Shown one piece after another: positions 33,872 to 42,770 of a stretch of DNA of 64,000 bases. How positions within the stretch are numbered: position 1 is the stretch's first letter; every line of letters starts with the position of its first letter. The notes under the pieces are model-generated. The model did no database searches and was not told where the DNA came from. It saw only the letters and a list, made by a program, of their open reading frames with translations. Origin of the DNA: Niabella aurantiaca DSM 17617 (GTDB lineage: Bacteria; Bacteroidota; Bacteroidia; Chitinophagales; Chitinophagaceae). A program made the translations under genes and the position numbers. The stretch lies in NCBI RefSeq assembly GCF_000374125.1, contig NZ_KB893648.1:62001-126000 (forward strand). The letters run 5' to 3'.

Positions 33872-33976
33872 GGTTTTTGTTATTGAGTGCAACAATATGA
33901 TTGGTAAAATACGCTAAAATCGTTCGAAATTAATCAATTGGCAGGAATCCTGCTACAATAAACTTGGGGATGGTCT

Positions 33977-33984
33977 TATCTTTG
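33977..33984 (+). promoter_or_regulatory. TAnnTTTG -7 box upstream of the RemB/Wzi-like gene
   Basis: TATCTTTG matches the Bacteroidota -7 box and lies 49 bp before the ATG at 34034. No well-spaced -33 element was identified. Confidence 0.45.
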
Positions 33985-34033
33985 CTACGGTTAGGCCGGG
34001 GGAAGAAAATCATTAAACCTTTATTTTACATCT

Positions 34034-35746
34034 ATGCAAATCAAAAATTTCCTGAAGCTCGCTTTGATCGTGCTGCCCCTGTATAGCAGTGCACAAACCG
34101 ATAATATTGAGCTGAGCGACAAACAGAACCGGTTGATCAACCGGCTGGATATAAAGCTGCGGGGAGATTCTGTATTGCAGTTTACGACCGTAAAACCCTA
34201 CGGGCGCAAGCGCGCTACCGAACGGGTGGAACGGATCGATTCCCTGGATAAGGCCGGGGCATTGGAAGGAGTGCTCACGTCCGTGGACCGGTACAATATC
34301 CGGAGCATGATGATGAATAACTCCGACTGGACCGTCAACCACGCGGATTCCTTCCGGAGAAAACCCATTCTCGGCGCTTTTTTTAAAAACCCGGCGCACT
34401 TATATTCCATTGATAAACGCGACCAATATAGCCTGATCATTGACCCCGTGATCAACTTTGAGCTGGGAAAAGCTACGGGCACCAAAACCTTTGTAAATAC
34501 GAGAGGGGTCCGTTTTCGCGGGCAGATCGATCAGCGGGTAGGCTACTATCTGTATTTTTCAGAGAACCAGGAGCGGGACCCGTTGTATGTGCAGGATTAC
34601 AATAAGGCGCATGTAAGCGTGCCCGGTCGGGGATATTACAAAACCTTTAAAGACGACGGGTTCGATTACTGGGATGTGCGCGGAGGCGTTACGTTTCATG
34701 CAGGAAAGTACATCGACTTCCAGATCGCCCATGATAAATTTTTTATCGGAGATGGTTACCGCACCACATTCATCAGTGATTTCAGCGCCCCGTACCCCTT
34801 CCTGAAGCTGGGTGTGCAGGCCGGAAAATTGCAGTTGACATCGGTGGCAGCGCAAACGATCGCTCCTTTTGATAATGCTTATTTTGGAAGAGACTCCACC
34901 CGCCCGCGCAACTATATGATGTTCCATTACCTCACCTGGCAGCCTACCAACTGGTTGAAGCTGGGCTTTTTTGAAAGCACTATGTATAACAGTAAAAAGA
35001 ATGGGGGATTACAGGTGGGCTATCTCAATCCTTCGATGTTTAACCGGGCGTATTCCTCCTATACCGGCAACAGCGCCAAATCCAGCATCGGCCTTGATTT
35101 TAAGGCTAATTTTGCAAAATATTTCCAGGCCTATGGCCAGTGGCTGATTAATGAATTTGTGGTAAGCAAAGTGTTCAGCTCCGGCGGCCCCTGGGTCAAT
35201 AAATTCGGGTACCAGGTAGGCGCGAAATATATAGACGCCTTTACCGTTAAAAACCTGGACCTGCAGGTGGAAGGTAATTTTATACGGCCGTTTACCTATA
35301 CGGATAAATGGGCACAAAACAACTTCCTGCATTACAATCAGCCGCTGGCGCACCCGCTGGGAGCCAATTTTAAAGAGTTTGTCGGCATCGCCCATTATCA
35401 GCCCTTGCCGCGCCTGTATCTGAAGGCTATGCTGATACTCTACAACAAGGGATTGGATACAACCAACTATAATACGGCATGGACTTCCCCCAGTTATGGT
35501 GGTGATCTTTTCCGGAACTATAGCGACGGCCGTTTGAGCGACGATGGTTATTTTATAGGAGGAGGGGTCAGTAACAAGGCCATGCTCGGGTCACTGATGG
35601 TTTCTTATGAGATCTTACAGAACCTGTTCTTTGATGTTACCGGTATGTACCGCAAGTACCAGGTAGCCGACATACCGGATAATACCACCAAGTGGCTGTC
35701 TGTTGGTTTGCGTTGGAATATGGCGCGGCGGGATTTTGTATTTTAA
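34034..35746 (+). CDS. RemB/Wzi-like outer-membrane protein
   Basis: 570 residues with signal peptide MQIKNFLKLALIVLPLYSSAQ. The mature sequence is a long series of amphipathic strands typical of a large barrel, with 'NTRGVRFRGQIDQRVGYYLYFSENQ', 'GKYIDFQIAHDKFFIGDGYRT' and a C-terminal 'MARRDFVF' ending in Phe. The HDKFFIGDGYRT region resembles capsule-assembly Wzi and the gliding-associated RemB proteins of Bacteroidota. A role in surface polysaccharide or adhesion is inferred. It lies 4 bp before the next gene, which is in the same operon. Confidence 0.72.
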   Translation: MQIKNFLKLALIVLPLYSSAQTDNIELSDKQNRLINRLDIKLRGDSVLQFTTVKPYGRKRATERVERIDSLDKAGALEGVLTSVDRYNIRSMMMNNSDWTVNHADSFRRKPILGAFFKNPAHLYSIDKRDQYSLIIDPVINFELGKATGTKTFVNTRGVRFRGQIDQRVGYYLYFSENQERDPLYVQDYNKAHVSVPGRGYYKTFKDDGFDYWDVRGGVTFHAGKYIDFQIAHDKFFIGDGYRTTFISDFSAPYPFLKLGVQAGKLQLTSVAAQTIAPFDNAYFGRDSTRPRNYMMFHYLTWQPTNWLKLGFFESTMYNSKKNGGLQVGYLNPSMFNRAYSSYTGNSAKSSIGLDFKANFAKYFQAYGQWLINEFVVSKVFSSGGPWVNKFGYQVGAKYIDAFTVKNLDLQVEGNFIRPFTYTDKWAQNNFLHYNQPLAHPLGANFKEFVGIAHYQPLPRLYLKAMLILYNKGLDTTNYNTAWTSPSYGGDLFRNYSDGRLSDDGYFIGGGVSNKAMLGSLMVSYEILQNLFFDVTGMYRKYQVADIPDNTTKWLSVGLRWNMARRDFVF

Positions 35747-35750
35747 GGTT

Positions 35751-36353
35751 ATGAAAGTATTGCTGCTGGTTGCTGGGTTGTTTTGGATACATTTGGCAAT
35801 TGCGCAGACATCCAAGATCCGGTGGACGGCATCGCGGGTGCTGCAGTTGTCCGATTTTCAGATCCTGGCAAAAGGAGAAAAAGAACCGGCAAGGCTGGAG
35901 CAGAATATGTCGGTGACCCGGACAGGCTTTGTCTATACGATGAGGCGGATCGGCTCCGGAAAAAATAAAGGCAAGACCCTGGTCAGCGTTTACGCACATA
36001 TGGATCCCTCAAATTCATACCTCGCCCACAAGGTACTGAAAGAGTCCGCGTCCAACATTGCTTACCTGCTCAACCATGAGCAGCGTCATTTTGATATCTC
36101 TGAGATCTATGCGAGGGAGCTTTCCCGGTATTTAAAGACACAGTCGCTTCGAAGGATAGCTACCGCAAAGATCACAGAAGCAGGGCGGCGGTTATTTGCG
36201 GAACTGGATGCGTTCCAGCGCTGGTATGATATAGAAACCGATCATGGGCGCAACCAGGATAAGCAGGAGGAATGGAACCGGATCATCGCCCAACGGCTGA
36301 AGGCGCTTTCGCCCTATGCCCGTAAGGAGTATCTGCTAACGATAACTCCGTAA
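35751..36353 (+). CDS. DUF922-like secreted zinc protease
   Basis: About 200 residues from ATG 35751, with signal peptide MKVLLLVAGLFWIHLAIAQ. The sequence IAYLLNHEQRHFDISEIYARELSRYL holds the zincin motif HEQRH (His109, Glu110, His113) followed by a further acidic residue, and the family pattern KIRWTASRVLQLSDFQ precedes it. DUF922 proteins are predicted secreted metallopeptidases. It follows the RemB/Wzi-like gene by 4 bp. Confidence 0.8.
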   Translation: MKVLLLVAGLFWIHLAIAQTSKIRWTASRVLQLSDFQILAKGEKEPARLEQNMSVTRTGFVYTMRRIGSGKNKGKTLVSVYAHMDPSNSYLAHKVLKESASNIAYLLNHEQRHFDISEIYARELSRYLKTQSLRRIATAKITEAGRRLFAELDAFQRWYDIETDHGRNQDKQEEWNRIIAQRLKALSPYARKEYLLTITP

Positions 36354-36591
36354 GCCGGAGGGAGCAAGTATGCTGTTGTATGTAATATTCCCGTTTTTAG
36401 GTACCGGCTTGCTGTTTTTATTTTTTCATTCTGCTGAACGGAGCAGGTCGCGGGCTCCTTTCCCTGAAGGCAGGGCTGCTTCTTCAGGCGTATATTCTCA
36501 AATTCAGCGATACAACAGATCTTCATTATAGAGGAGCACGATATTGCCTGGTGCTTCTCAAAAGTATGCGGGCTTACCGGCAGAGGCAGGG

Positions 36592-37806
36592 TTACACATT
36601 ATTTTGCCCGGCATAGTCCTGCAGGTAGGCATATTCCTTCCCCAGCGCCCCGTTCCGGGCAATGGTTGCCCTTGTCAGTATCTCGCTTCCCGCGTTCAGC
36701 AGATCGTCCAGTACAAACTTGATCAGTTGTTCACCGAAGTAACGGCTGGCATCCCGGGGCAATTCATTGGGCAGGTTGCCCACAGCCATGATATCGATCG
36801 AGTTCTTTTGATAGGGCGCGGTTACTTCTTTTGTTGCCCGGTCAATGCCATAAACGGGGTCATCGATCGTTTGCGTCTGTTTGTTGATGGGTACAGACCC
36901 GTTTTCGTCGTCGGAGACATCCGCAATGGTTTCAATAATGAAGTCGTTCCGGCTGATGTCGTCCATTTCAAAGAGACGGGGTACCCCTTCATACCAATAA
37001 ACGCCGTTCAGCAAAATATCTGTCTGGCGGGTATAAGAACCAAATCTGCTTTCGTAGCGTTGGGGATGTTCGTGAAAATTCAACCGGTTATAGGCGCCGG
37101 TGCCCGGTTGTTCGTAAAGATCATGACCCTTTAACTGCGTATATACGGGATAATTAAAACGCCGCTCCAGGTATTCGTCAGGTTCCACTTCATGCACGCC
37201 CATCAGATTCATGATCTCCAGCAGCCCGTGCGCAACCCTGCCGCTCCCGGTAATGGCTATTTTGAGGTTGGGCAGCTTTAGCCCGAAGTAGGTATGAATA
37301 AGCTCTTTAAAATTTTTTTGTTTGTACACCCGGTCCAGCTGAAAAAGTCCGGTCCGGTTGCCATAGGCCATCAGCCCGTTATGAGCGCCCACAATGCCCG
37401 CAAAGAAGCCAAAGCCGATGATCCGCTTTCCGTCTTCGTGCTCCAGGCATTCATAGTCGATCAGGGTGATCTTCTTTTCCAGGATGGCCTGCAGCAATTT
37501 CCGGTTCTGGGGTTGTTTCTTTTTGGTATGGGAGAAAAAAAGGTAGGTTTTATGATCGATGAGATCACCTACGGGCACTTCTTTGATACCCAACAGGATA
37601 TCGCAGGCAGTCAGGTCCTCACTAAGGGGGATCCCGGCCCGGTCGTATTCTTCATCTTTATAGCAACGCCCCGGTGAGGGTTGAACGATAAAAGAGAGGC
37701 CCGTCCGGTGCGCCTGCAGCCATTTGCATTGCGCGGGGGTAAGGGCTACCCGGCTGTCGTGCGGGATCTTCCCTTCGCGTATCAATCCGATTTTAACCGG
37801 TTTCAT
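36592..37806 (-). CDS. Saccharopine/alanine-dehydrogenase-like NAD(P) enzyme
   Basis: About 404 residues from ATG 37806 (MKPVKIGLIREGKIPHDSRVALTPAQ). The N-terminal domain resembles alanine dehydrogenase and Lys1-type saccharopine dehydrogenase (REGKIPHDSRVALTP), and the Rossmann domain starts at LKIAITGSGRVAHGLLEIM. The central part matches Lys1: FFSHTKKKQPQN, LIDYECLEHEDGKRIIGFGFFAGIVGAHNGL. Saccharopine dehydrogenases act in lysine metabolism. The precise substrate is uncertain. Convergent with the DUF922-like gene. Confidence 0.8.
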   Translation of the reverse strand: MKPVKIGLIREGKIPHDSRVALTPAQCKWLQAHRTGLSFIVQPSPGRCYKDEEYDRAGIPLSEDLTACDILLGIKEVPVGDLIDHKTYLFFSHTKKKQPQNRKLLQAILEKKITLIDYECLEHEDGKRIIGFGFFAGIVGAHNGLMAYGNRTGLFQLDRVYKQKNFKELIHTYFGLKLPNLKIAITGSGRVAHGLLEIMNLMGVHEVEPDEYLERRFNYPVYTQLKGHDLYEQPGTGAYNRLNFHEHPQRYESRFGSYTRQTDILLNGVYWYEGVPRLFEMDDISRNDFIIETIADVSDDENGSVPINKQTQTIDDPVYGIDRATKEVTAPYQKNSIDIMAVGNLPNELPRDASRYFGEQLIKFVLDDLLNAGSEILTRATIARNGALGKEYAYLQDYAGQNNV

Positions 37807-38069
37807 AACAAAGCGGTCTTTGGGTGAAACAAAAAGGCCATTTAATTGTAATTTTATGGATGCGATCATGAAAGTACTGAATAAAATATTATCCATTCTC
37901 CGGAAGGTGCTGCTTCCCAGGAAAAGCTGCTGTAAGTAACCCTGGCCATAACGGCAAAAAAATATGTAACCGCGAGATACGGTTTTCCGCTGAAACTTTG
38001 TAATATTGCAGCCCGTTTGAATGGTTCAACGTTTGAATGTTCTAAGTTTAACATTAAACCCCCCAACAG

Positions 38070-38153
38070 GCCCAGATGGCGGAATTGGTAGACGCGCTAG
38101 ACTCAAAATCTTGTTTCGGCAACGGAGTGCAGGTTCGATTCCTGTTCTGGGCA
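38070..38153 (+). tRNA. tRNA-Leu (CAA anticodon)
   Basis: 84 nt. The acceptor stem GCCCAGA/TCTGGGC pairs fully, with A as discriminator. The anticodon loop CTCAAAA gives CAA, reading UUG; its stem has one T-T mismatch. The T arm is GCAGGTTCGATTCCTGT, and a long variable arm (TTTCGGCAACGGA) fits a class II leucine tRNA. The CCA end is not encoded. It marks the left edge of the AT-rich island. Confidence 0.95.
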
Positions 38154-38173
38154 CTTGATTTTCAATCAGTTAT

Positions 38174-38203
38174 AAAGATCGCTAAAAAGCGATCTTTATT
38201 TTT
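38174..38203 (+). terminator. Terminator after tRNA-Leu
   Basis: AAAGATCGC, loop TAAAAA, GCGATCTTT and then ATTTTTTG: a perfect 9-bp stem with a T-run 20 bp after the tRNA. Confidence 0.85.
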
Positions 38204-38312
38204 TGACCTTTTCAGACAATTTAATCAATTTAAAGGCAGCCAATTGAGTGAGTGACTAACGATCCTGGGAAATACAGATTTTGTGCGGCAAAAAATATTT
38301 ATTAAATACCAA

Positions 38313-38846
38313 TCAATTTTCAGAATATTTTCCCTCTTCTTTTAATGTATTTACAAACGTATTCCATTGAGCTTGAACTGCTTTAACGCTTTCGTCTCGC
38401 TCCTCCCTCCAGCCATTCTGAACCGGTTCGCTCGAAACAGTATTTATTGCAATACCCTGCGGGTACCCATCCAAAATATACCATTTATTTTCGCTACCGC
38501 CAGCAAAATAGATTACAGGCTCGTTGTATACAAAACTAAAGGTTGGTGAGGAAAAAGTCAGTGTAAATAACGGAGAATCGCTTTTATATACGGACAGCTT
38601 TAACTTATTGTTTGCCCATTCTCCTAATGCTGGATTCTTGTCAAACACAACCTCTCCGGTCTTTGCATTGTATGATTTAATATTCAACGTTGCAACGACG
38701 CCATCGTTAGTAACACTCCGTTGATTGGATGCAGTGGGAGCTGTAACAAACTTTGCTTTCAAACTACCTGGGCTGGCATTATCCTTATTGCCCTTGCTAC
38801 AGGAAATAAGTAGCAGAATTCCCACCAAAAAGTATAACATTTTCAT
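38313..38846 (-). CDS. Island lipoprotein, hypothetical
   Basis: 177 residues with lipoprotein signal MKMLYFLVGILLLISC (Cys16). The mature part is strand-rich (VATLNIKSYNAKTGEVVFDKN, KLSVYKSDSPLFTLTFSS, NKWYILDGYPQG) and ends in a helix (KAVQAQWNTFVNTLKEEGK). I recognise no family. It starts 34 bp downstream of the large island protein and is probably co-transcribed, so it may be a partner or immunity protein. Codon use is AT-richer than the flanking genes. Confidence 0.72.
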   Translation of the reverse strand: MKMLYFLVGILLLISCSKGNKDNASPGSLKAKFVTAPTASNQRSVTNDGVVATLNIKSYNAKTGEVVFDKNPALGEWANNKLKLSVYKSDSPLFTLTFSSPTFSFVYNEPVIYFAGGSENKWYILDGYPQGIAINTVSSEPVQNGWREERDESVKAVQAQWNTFVNTLKEEGKYSEN

Positions 38847-38880
38847 ATTCTCAATTTTTGTTTGATTAATGTGATATAAG

Positions 38881-40542
38881 TTACAATCTTTTTAAAATTT
38901 CTTTGACGTATTTTTTTGTAAATGTTTCGGGTAAAGGTGCAATGTATCTTCCATCTTTTGTGTATTTGTTATTTTTCCAGTTCGCTTTAATATCCTCCAT
39001 TATATTTCCGTATTTGCCTTTTGCAACCTGCCAGAACATATAATAGGATATATTTTGCTCAAATGATTTACTTTTGTCATCTTCAAAAATAATTGAGGTA
39101 AAGAACAGAATCGCCTCTTCAATATTTCCTTTTGAATATGCCAATAATTGCCGCCCTTCCTTTGTTTCAATAAAAATGTACGGGTTACTGATCATCTTAT
39201 ACCTGTCTGACTTAATTAAATTCATCCAATTGTCATACAGCGACTGTATTTTGGTTATGCCTTCTTTTAATTTAGCTTTTCGAGAACCAACTAACATCGT
39301 CTCCGTGCTCGACAATTCTATTGATTCATTTACAGTCAACCCACGAGCCACCGATTCATCAAAAGATATTCCACCTGGCCCATTATTCGATGAATTTCTT
39401 GCATAGAGTGGCGTTGCCTCTGTATAGTACTGTACAATCGAGCCATAGCCATAAGTACTTGTAGAAGCTAAAGCGTCCCGTGGGTGAAATGTCCTTGCTA
39501 ATTGTCCAGGCTTACTTTCCCAATCATATCCATATGCATTTCCGTTTCCCGGTTTGCGAATAGATCCGTGTGTAATAGTTCCATTCGATTGAGCCCACAT
39601 TGCAATAAGGCCATTATTAGCGTCTGCTCCGACAGAAGTATAAGTTTTGGCACCAACGTATCTCTCTGGATTATTTCCATAATAATCGTCCCAGGTACTC
39701 CAAATAAAGCCGCTTCCGTAATAATAACTTGGAGTAGACCCCCAAAACCAGAAAGATGTAAAACCCCCAGTCCACGCAGTACAGTTATAAACAGTACTTG
39801 CCGGTGAACTCATAATCGCATCATCGCCTTTTAAATTTGGAAAACCTAAAGTGTTGTCAGGATTAAGATAAGTATGAATATTACTATTCTTGCACCCAGA
39901 ATATATATCTGTTGTACCCGTTGGGTTGTACGAACTGAATGCAGTAACAACTACTCCCTGGATAGATCTGTTAAAGTTTTTCTTTATTCTTGAGTTCAAG
40001 CTCCAGGAAAAATCTCCACCATTGTATCCGTAATCGTCGTTATACCCGCAAACTCTGCCCGGGGATCCACTGTTGTCAACAACCCACATCCTTGGATCAC
40101 CGGTGGTATGAGCTGTAAAATAATTGAGTTCTTGATTATTGTTATGGTAGTGAGAAAGATTTGCTAAACCGGCAATAGGACAATCATAATAGTATGACGG
40201 CGTTGATCCGGATCCTGCATAAACAACAAGACTTGCCATTCCTGTTTCAGCTAACCAATATGAACGCAGTTTTACATAATAGTAACCTGTGGTGGGTACT
40301 GTGAAAGCAATGTATCCTCTTTGTGACCCACTTACCACATATGATTGAGCAGACCAGCTCTGACTTTGGGGGTTATCAGCACTGAATACTTCCATAATAT
40401 GTAGTAAGGATCCGGCCCAACTGGTAAACGACATGTTTTTGCCGGCAGTTAAATAAACAGTTGTATAATAGCTGTACGCAAAATTTCTGTCTAAACCATA
40501 AGCATAATCGTTCAAATCTGGATCGGGCGATACCGTAGACAT
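38881..40542 (-). CDS. Large island protein with DUF7689-like possible Cys-His centre
   Basis: 553 residues from ATG 40542. The first 110 are a beta-sandwich like pre-peptidase C-terminal domains (YIAFTVPTTGYYYVKLRSY). Residues 250-355 carry VYNCTAW (Cys254), ITHGSIRK (His325), DWESKPGQ (341-344) and a second His353. This order of N-C-x-A-W, T-H and W-x-S-K-x-G matches my recollection of DUF7689 proteins and would suit a papain-like centre. The C-terminal 150 residues are helical. No signal peptide is found at this start; it might use the upstream short ORF or another route. Confidence 0.7.
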   Translation of the reverse strand: MSTVSPDPDLNDYAYGLDRNFAYSYYTTVYLTAGKNMSFTSWAGSLLHIMEVFSADNPQSQSWSAQSYVVSGSQRGYIAFTVPTTGYYYVKLRSYWLAETGMASLVVYAGSGSTPSYYYDCPIAGLANLSHYHNNNQELNYFTAHTTGDPRMWVVDNSGSPGRVCGYNDDYGYNGGDFSWSLNSRIKKNFNRSIQGVVVTAFSSYNPTGTTDIYSGCKNSNIHTYLNPDNTLGFPNLKGDDAIMSSPASTVYNCTAWTGGFTSFWFWGSTPSYYYGSGFIWSTWDDYYGNNPERYVGAKTYTSVGADANNGLIAMWAQSNGTITHGSIRKPGNGNAYGYDWESKPGQLARTFHPRDALASTSTYGYGSIVQYYTEATPLYARNSSNNGPGGISFDESVARGLTVNESIELSSTETMLVGSRKAKLKEGITKIQSLYDNWMNLIKSDRYKMISNPYIFIETKEGRQLLAYSKGNIEEAILFFTSIIFEDDKSKSFEQNISYYMFWQVAKGKYGNIMEDIKANWKNNKYTKDGRYIAPLPETFTKKYVKEILKRL

Positions 40543-40550
40543 TGTTGACG

Positions 40551-40748
40551 TTAATGCGTTATTTTAGTTGTCGGGTTTGCTGACTTTTCATTTTTAACAC
40601 TGCGAGCTGTAAAAGAGAGACATGATACTTTCATAAACTTAAGCAGTTGGAGTTTTAGCATGATTCTTTTGTGTTTTAGTTTAAATACGACAGAGCAAAG
40701 TGAAGGTATTAAAATTTTAGATAATCTATCCATTTTTTCTAATAGCAT
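40551..40748 (-). CDS. Short ORF upstream of the large island protein
   Basis: 65 codons starting at ATG 40748 and ending 8 bp before the next ATG. A downstream ATG gives 36 residues with an amphipathic leader-like segment (MLKLQLLKFMKVSCLSF) and a Ser/Thr-rich tail without Cys. It could be a small peptide gene, or an N-terminus separated from the large ORF by a frameshift. No family seen. A 24-bp palindrome lies 3 bp upstream. Confidence 0.35.
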   Translation of the reverse strand: MLLEKMDRLSKILIPSLCSVVFKLKHKRIMLKLQLLKFMKVSCLSFTARSVKNEKSANPTTKITH

Positions 40749-40751
40749 TTT

Positions 40752-40775
40752 ATATTAATGTTTAAACATTAATAT
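40752..40775. promoter_or_regulatory. 24-bp perfect palindrome
   Basis: The half-site ATATTAATGTTT is followed at once by its exact complement AAACATTAATAT. The centre is between 40763 and 40764. It stands just upstream of the three-ORF minus-strand unit of the island and is probably the binding site of its regulator. Confidence 0.75.
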
Positions 40776-40981
40776 CGCGATTCTTTTTCCATCACGCCTT
40801 ATATTTAAACACTTGACGGTTCATAATCAATTCTTTAAATTGAATTTATTTATATCAGGTAGCATTTTAAAACATTCTTAAAAGTTAGCGCCAACCTACT
40901 TTGTCACTAAAATTCATGACAAAAATTCCATTATAATTAAAATTGAACATCGGAGGCTCACTGAATGCATAGTAAACTTCA
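40776..40981. other. AT-rich non-coding stretch
   Basis: Between the palindrome and the 3' end of the recombinase remnant. AT-rich, with no ORF that looks like a protein and no clear repeat. Confidence 0.5.
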
Positions 40982-41524
40982 TTAGACAGCTTTTAAAGTG
41001 GTATTATCTTGTTTGGGGATATTCTTAAAAGCCAGCAATTTTCGAGAGAACTCTTTCTTTACAACATCTTCATAGTCTCCTAAATAAATTTCTGTTGTGG
41101 TCTTGGTCGTGTGGCCCAAAGCCTCCTGTACATATTCTGTGCTTGCTCCGGATCGCTTGGTAATAGTGGCATAGGAATGGCGGCACACCATATTATTTAC
41201 CTCTTTTTCTATACCAAATTCTTTGCATATCCTCTTCACGCCATCGCAGATAAATTTGCACAGCCATCTAACTCGAATATGCTGCTGCAAAGGATCGGCG
41301 TCCTTATCAACTATAGGAAACAGGAAGTTATCCGGGCTTTTGTTCTTATTTCCCCATTTTTCAATAATTGCCCACATATCTTCATTGATGTATGCACGGA
41401 TTAGTTTGGGGTCGTTGCGTGTTTCCCTTTCTGTCTTAGCCCTGATAAAATGCAGATACGCCCCATAAATATCTTTGAATTTCAGATAGGCTAAATCCTT
41501 TGGATTCATGCCGTTTCTATGCAA
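40982..41524 (-). pseudogene. Truncated tyrosine recombinase (integrase) of the island
   Basis: About 180 residues of the catalytic domain of a Bacteroidota phage-type integrase. The DNA-binding N-terminal SAM-like domains are missing: upstream the frame closes with TGA, then continues as CFFNLITSLTTLHRNGMNPKDLAYLKF, which is family sequence. The C-terminal signature is intact: CRHSYATITKRSG (His box), TEYVQEALGHTT and the catalytic Tyr in TTEIYLGDYE. A remnant of about half the usual 400 residues; probably non-functional. It shows that the AT-rich region came in as a mobile element next to tRNA-Leu. Confidence 0.85.
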
Positions 41525-41687
41525 TGTTGTCAGTGATGTAATTAAATTAAAGAAGCAGCTTAATCATCTTACTAAATATCTACAGGGAGTGGCTGTCTTT
41601 CCATGTTGAAAACCAAGCTTCGGGTATTAAGATTTCAATGCTGCATCAGCTTTTATGGGCTGGTGCAGATCTTTTTCAAAACATACA

Positions 41688-41999
41688 ATGGAAATGAGAC
41701 AAAAAAAGATGTTCCTTAATATCTTGGGAAGTATCCCAATTATTGCTCTGACCGTTCTTAATTTGGTTGACCTATTTACTGTTTACATGGGACCTGGAGG
41801 TTACCCGTTTGGTAGTGACTTTTTTAGTCCTGCGTCTATTTACAACTCTAAAACTGTTTATGTAAGTTATCAATTTGTATTTACATTATTTTTGATAACC
41901 ACAATATTCTTTTTATTTAAATCAAAATGGATATGGTTCCTTGTCTTCTTATTTTGTGATATGATTTTATTTTTTTATCCAATGCTTACGAATACATGA
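41688..41999 (+). CDS. Small membrane protein of the island
   Basis: 103 residues from ATG 41688 (MEMRQKKMFLNILGSIPIIAL). Three hydrophobic segments (about 8-30, 60-80, 84-100) separated by a short polar loop with YMGPGGYPFGSDFFSP. AT-rich. No family recognised, no neighbour of the same direction. The ORF ends PMLTNT, then the next stretch encodes a fragment of another protein. Confidence 0.55.
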   Translation: MEMRQKKMFLNILGSIPIIALTVLNLVDLFTVYMGPGGYPFGSDFFSPASIYNSKTVYVSYQFVFTLFLITTIFFLFKSKWIWFLVFLFCDMILFFYPMLTNT

Positions 42000-42012
42000 T
42001 ATAAATTCGTCT

Positions 42013-42144
42013 CATTGGTTTGTCTTTTCCTGCAAAAAAGACAGAGGCTTTTTGGGTAGTTATATTTTCTATACCCCAGAGTCAAAAAGAAAAATTCAAG
42101 ATTATTGGAAATATATAGAAACAGTTTTTAGATACGAAGATTAG
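42013..42144 (+). pseudogene. Gene fragment without start codon
   Basis: A frame that continues as HWFVFSCKKDRGFLGSYIF then YTPESKRKIQDYWKYIETVF and RYED before TAG at 42142. It reads like natural protein but has no ATG. It lies between the small membrane protein and the edge of the island and is probably a degraded 3' end. Confidence 0.4.
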
Positions 42145-42770
42145 CTCGGCTTGTTTTACCATGTTTTTCATCGGTTAACAAGGCTGAGCATTAAACGCCG
42201 GCACTGGGAATCCTCAAACGGTATGATTGTCTCCGGAGATTGGGATTTGTTCTTATGCATTTAATAACCATAGTTTTTCCAGCCAACTACACACTTAACA
42301 ATACTGTAATGAGATAAAATGAGGGTCAATTTTCGTACGATCGCGCACGGTTTTAATAATTACACCGGGTTCTGCTATTGCATTTCTCCTTTATGGTTTA
42401 TATAGCTGTCAAATACTGCCCTGATAAGCGCTCGTAATCGATCGGTTTTTTAAAAATGAAATACCCGTTGATTCCCGGGATATAGTAGTATAGGTGCAGG
42501 AATCATTGTTGTTAAGGGTCTTCGCTTCGGCGATGCATAAAAGCCATCAATACCGGCTTCATTTTTATTGACTCATAACTCAATGAACTTTTGAGCAATG
42601 CGTTTATGCCAGACGTGGTAATAATTGCATTATGAATTTAATTAATTTTATTAAATTGAGGCAGCTATTTTAAAAGATTAAACAGAACTATTGGAATACC
42701 CAAGATAGCGCTCCTCTTTTAAATTGCTTATGTAACGATCCCGGGACTATCCATTTCATAGCTATATTTT
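42145..42770. other. Non-coding right flank of the island
   Basis: About 630 bp with no recognisable gene, RNA or repeat. I looked for a second copy of the tRNA-Leu 3' end (ATTCCTGTTCTGGGCA) and saw none here. Base composition returns to the host level toward 42700. Confidence 0.5.

Noticed and set aside
36544-37134. Plus-strand ORF opposite the saccharopine-dehydrogenase-like gene
   Set aside because: Shadow of the real minus-strand gene.
40551-40748. Lanthipeptide precursor
   Set aside because: The Ser/Thr tail has no Cys and no LanB/LanC or other modification gene is nearby; kept only as a weak peptide candidate.
42145-42770. Direct repeat of the tRNA-Leu 3' end as right att site
   Set aside because: No copy of ATTCCTGTTCTGGGCA was seen on either strand by eye.
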